NCBI GenBank assembly: GCA_041485445.1
Contig: JBGPJN010000010.1
Span: 1-24,974 of the forward strand
Length of the DNA stretch: 24,974 nucleotides
Reading direction: 5' to 3'
Origin: SHYG01 sp041485445
GTDB lineage: Bacteria > Chloroflexota > Dehalococcoidia > Lucifugimonadales > UBA3495
Shown here: positions 23,455 through 24,974 of the stretch, one piece after another
How positions within the stretch are numbered: position 1 is the stretch's first letter
Layout of the letters: the number at the start of each line of letters is the position of its first letter
Translations under genes and position numbers: made by a program
Notes under the pieces: generated by a model
Told to the model about the DNA's origin: nothing
Database searches by the model: none
Seen by the model: the letters and a program-made list of their open reading frames with translations, nothing else

Positions 23455-24213
23455 CTAGAGCTCGATGCGGTCCTGGGCCGACCCCATCCCTTCCAACGCC
23501 AAGCCATAGCCCAGCAAGTCGTGCATCAGTCGCTTGATGTGCTGGGTCAGCAGCACCCGGCTGTAGCGCAGCACCAGGGGAGGCTGCTGCGCTAGCTGCT
23601 CCGCCAGCTCCCAGGCCCGGGGCAACAGTTGCTCTCTGGGCAGCACCTCGGCCACCAGTCCCAGCTCCAGGGCTTTCCGGGCATCGATGGTCTGTCCGGT
23701 CAGCAGGAAGTACCGGCCTCGGTTCATGCCCAGCAGCATGGGGTACACGACGTGCATCCCGTCTCCAGGGATGAGCCCGCTCATGAAATGGCCGGAGTCC
23801 TGGAAGCTCGTATCCTCCGAGGCCAGCACGATGTCACAGAGCAACGGCAGCTCGGAGTGGCGCAGGGCTGGACCGTTGATGGCGCTGATCATGGGGACCT
23901 GGATATCCAGGAGGTTCGTCAGAAGATGCTTGCCTTCCCAGTAGGTCTTGTCCCACTCCAGGGGTGTCCTTCTGGGCCTGCCCTGGGCGCTGCCCCTGGG
24001 GCCCGAGAAGGAGTTGCCGGTTCCGGTCATAATCACGACCCGGTTTTCCCGGTCGCTGCCAATATCCCCGAATACCTGGGGTAGCTCCTCGTGAGGGAGG
24101 CTGCCCCACTGGAGCGGACCGCCATTGGTGTGAAGAGTTATTTGGAGAATCCCGTCTCGCCGCTCCATCCTCACGGTTTGGTACTTGTGAGCGTACTGGT
24201 CGAACGTCACCAT
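23455..24213 (-). CDS. 6-oxocamphor-hydrolase-like crotonase (C-C bond hydrolase)
   Basis: A 252-residue crotonase-fold protein. Across its length it resembles 6-oxocamphor hydrolase (CamK/OCH) of Rhodococcus, which cleaves a cyclic beta-diketone by a retro-Claisen reaction instead of hydrating enoyl-CoA. Shared stretches recalled from that family: DRENRVVIMTGTG, FQD followed by SGLIPGDGMHVV, MNRGRYFLLTGQ, LLPRAWELA. Residues equivalent to the OCH active site are present: W36, H41, H119, D151 and E241, at a steady offset of 3-4 from the OCH numbering I remember. The glutamates typical of enoyl-CoA hydratases are absent. ATG 24213 has AGGAG about 9 bases upstream. The SMP-30-like gene follows 91 bp downstream, suggesting a small catabolic operon. 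The true substrate is unknown. Confidence 0.88.
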   Translation of the reverse strand: MVTFDQYAHKYQTVRMERRDGILQITLHTNGGPLQWGSLPHEELPQVFGDIGSDRENRVVIMTGTGNSFSGPRGSAQGRPRRTPLEWDKTYWEGKHLLTNLLDIQVPMISAINGPALRHSELPLLCDIVLASEDTSFQDSGHFMSGLIPGDGMHVVYPMLLGMNRGRYFLLTGQTIDARKALELGLVAEVLPREQLLPRAWELAEQLAQQPPLVLRYSRVLLTQHIKRLMHDLLGYGLALEGMGSAQDRIEL

Positions 24214-24502
24214 GACTTTAGCTCCTGCTGCTCTTGGGTGGCCATAACCTGCCTTCTACTGGCTCCGCTGCCTGGCCGCGTTACAGGCGACCAGGGGCTG
24301 GTCCTGGTGGAAGCCCCATCGGCCAGAGCTACAGCTAACGGGACCGGGTCCGCACGTTACGCGCGATGCTCCCTGCATCGGTCTGATGGCCACGCCCATG
24401 ATCCAGCGCCCTCTTTCTTACCTGGGCCGAGTATAAGCGCTGGTGCCAAAGACCCGCAAGGAGGCACACGTTCCGCACGCCACGCGGCGACTCCTTTTAA
24501 CG

Positions 24503-24628
24503 ACCCTTGCATAAGTATCTAAATCGGTTGGAAAGCGTTTGCGGCGTAAATCCCCCCTAGCCCCCCTTTCGCAAGGGGGGGGTTGGGGGGGGGTTCTTCC
24601 GGCACAGTTCAAGCATCTATGCAAGGGT
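24503..24628. repeat. MITE-like element with 11-bp terminal inverted repeats
   Basis: ACCCTTGCATA (24503-24513) and TATGCAAGGGT (24618-24628) are perfect inverted repeats. Between them lies a C-rich/G-rich palindrome (about 24547-24597) like the one before ccmH. The left flank TTAACGAC also matches the flank of the element at 5818. The element lies in the ~700-bp gap between the crotonase gene and the last gene; the rest of that gap (24214-24502, 24629-24790) shows no gene I can support. Confidence 0.75.
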
Positions 24629-24790
24629 CTATAACTCGGCGCCCGGCTAAGAGAGCGCGGCAGTGGTACAGATGGGAAGTGGGGGTTCACAAGAGTAGTG
24701 GGCCCGGTGGAATCGGCTCGCCAGCTCTACGCTGAGCCATAATGACAATTAGGCGCACCTGTGACGGTTTTTATTACCGTAACCGTACTT

Positions 24791-24841
24791 CTATTGGAAG
24801 GAACTTGAGGTTGACGAACATCCAATAGGCCGTGGTAGACT
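24791..24841 (+). promoter_or_regulatory. possible promoter and operator-like inverted repeat before the last gene
   Basis: TTGACG (24811-24816) and TAGACT (24836-24841) with a 19-base spacer, and an 8-bp inverted repeat CTATTGGA (24791-24798)/TCCAATAG (24821-24828) that straddles the -35. Both signals are moderate. Confidence 0.3.
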
Positions 24842-24922
24842 CCCTCTAGCCCATCCAGACTCTGATGATGGCACGGGATCGGCCGATATGGGGAATTACG
24901 GTTTATAGTGAAGGAGGGGACA

Positions 24923-24974
24923 ATGACACAAGCTAGCGTGGGTAAGTATGGTTTGGATGTCGGTACGCCGGGAA
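24923..24974 (+). CDS. start of an unidentified gene, cut by the window edge
   Basis: ATG 24923 follows a strong AAGGAGGGG site (24911-24919), and the frame is open to the edge: MTQASVGKYGLDVGTPG. Too short to name. The strong ribosome binding site and position after a long non-coding gap support a real gene. Confidence 0.6.
   Translation, partial: MTQASVGKYGLDVGTPG

Noticed and set aside
24418..24690. 90-residue minus-strand frame
   Set aside because: It runs through the palindromic element (PPQPPPCERGARGD is the repeat translated).
1..24974. CRISPR array
   Set aside because: No regularly spaced direct repeats were seen; the repeats present are isolated palindromes.

Overview
The window looks like part of a GC-rich environmental bacterium, most likely a Chloroflexota member (SAR202/Dehalococcoidia-like). 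That assignment is inferred from the alternative complex III (ACIII) gene set, Tat and lipoprotein-type exported redox proteins, high GC and the style of the intergenic repeats; no rRNA is present to confirm it. Most of the left 14.3 kb is one long minus-strand block.

Layout. Positions 1-~190 hold the C-terminal part of a RimI-like GNAT acetyltransferase on the plus strand. It is joined abruptly to the 5' two-thirds of a minus-strand ROK-family sugar kinase/regulator (to 694). The fusion point lies inside two conserved motifs and looks like an assembly chimera or a rearrangement. From 14306 down to 705 runs a respiratory and cytochrome-assembly block. It contains a small membrane protein, ActA (pentaheme), ActB1 and ActB2 (split into two genes), an NrfD-like subunit, ActC, ActD and ActE (lipoprotein cytochrome c). 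After a ~290-bp repeat-filled gap come CcmH, CcmF, a CcmI-like protein, an exported unknown protein, a TlpA/CcmG-like thioredoxin and a tiny membrane protein. ACIII oxidises quinol and passes electrons to a c-type cytochrome; the Ccm proteins attach haem to the cytochromes of the same complex, so the block makes an enzyme and its maturation machinery. A strong sigma70-like promoter (TTGACA-17-TAATTT) precedes the first gene.

From 14.6 to 18.3 kb on the plus strand lies a two-gene sensory unit: an ABC-type periplasmic binding lipoprotein without any permease, and a hybrid sensor kinase/receiver. They sit behind a GC-rich leader that can fold. A Gal80-like Gfo/Idh/MocA protein converges on the kinase with a 2-bp gap, followed (minus strand) by a metallo-beta-lactamase-fold hydrolase.

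A tRNA-Ala(UGC) at 20.6 kb with a terminator marks a change in character. About 1 kb of apparently non-coding, less GC-rich sequence follows. Next comes a minus-strand pair: a 6-oxocamphor-hydrolase-like crotonase (C-C bond hydrolase) and a two-domain SMP-30/gluconolactonase-like protein, suggesting catabolism of a cyclic diketone or similar compound. The window ends with the start of a plus-strand gene with a strong ribosome binding site.

Scattered through the intergenic spaces are palindromic, MITE-like repeats. Two have recognisable terminal inverted repeats around different hairpin cores.
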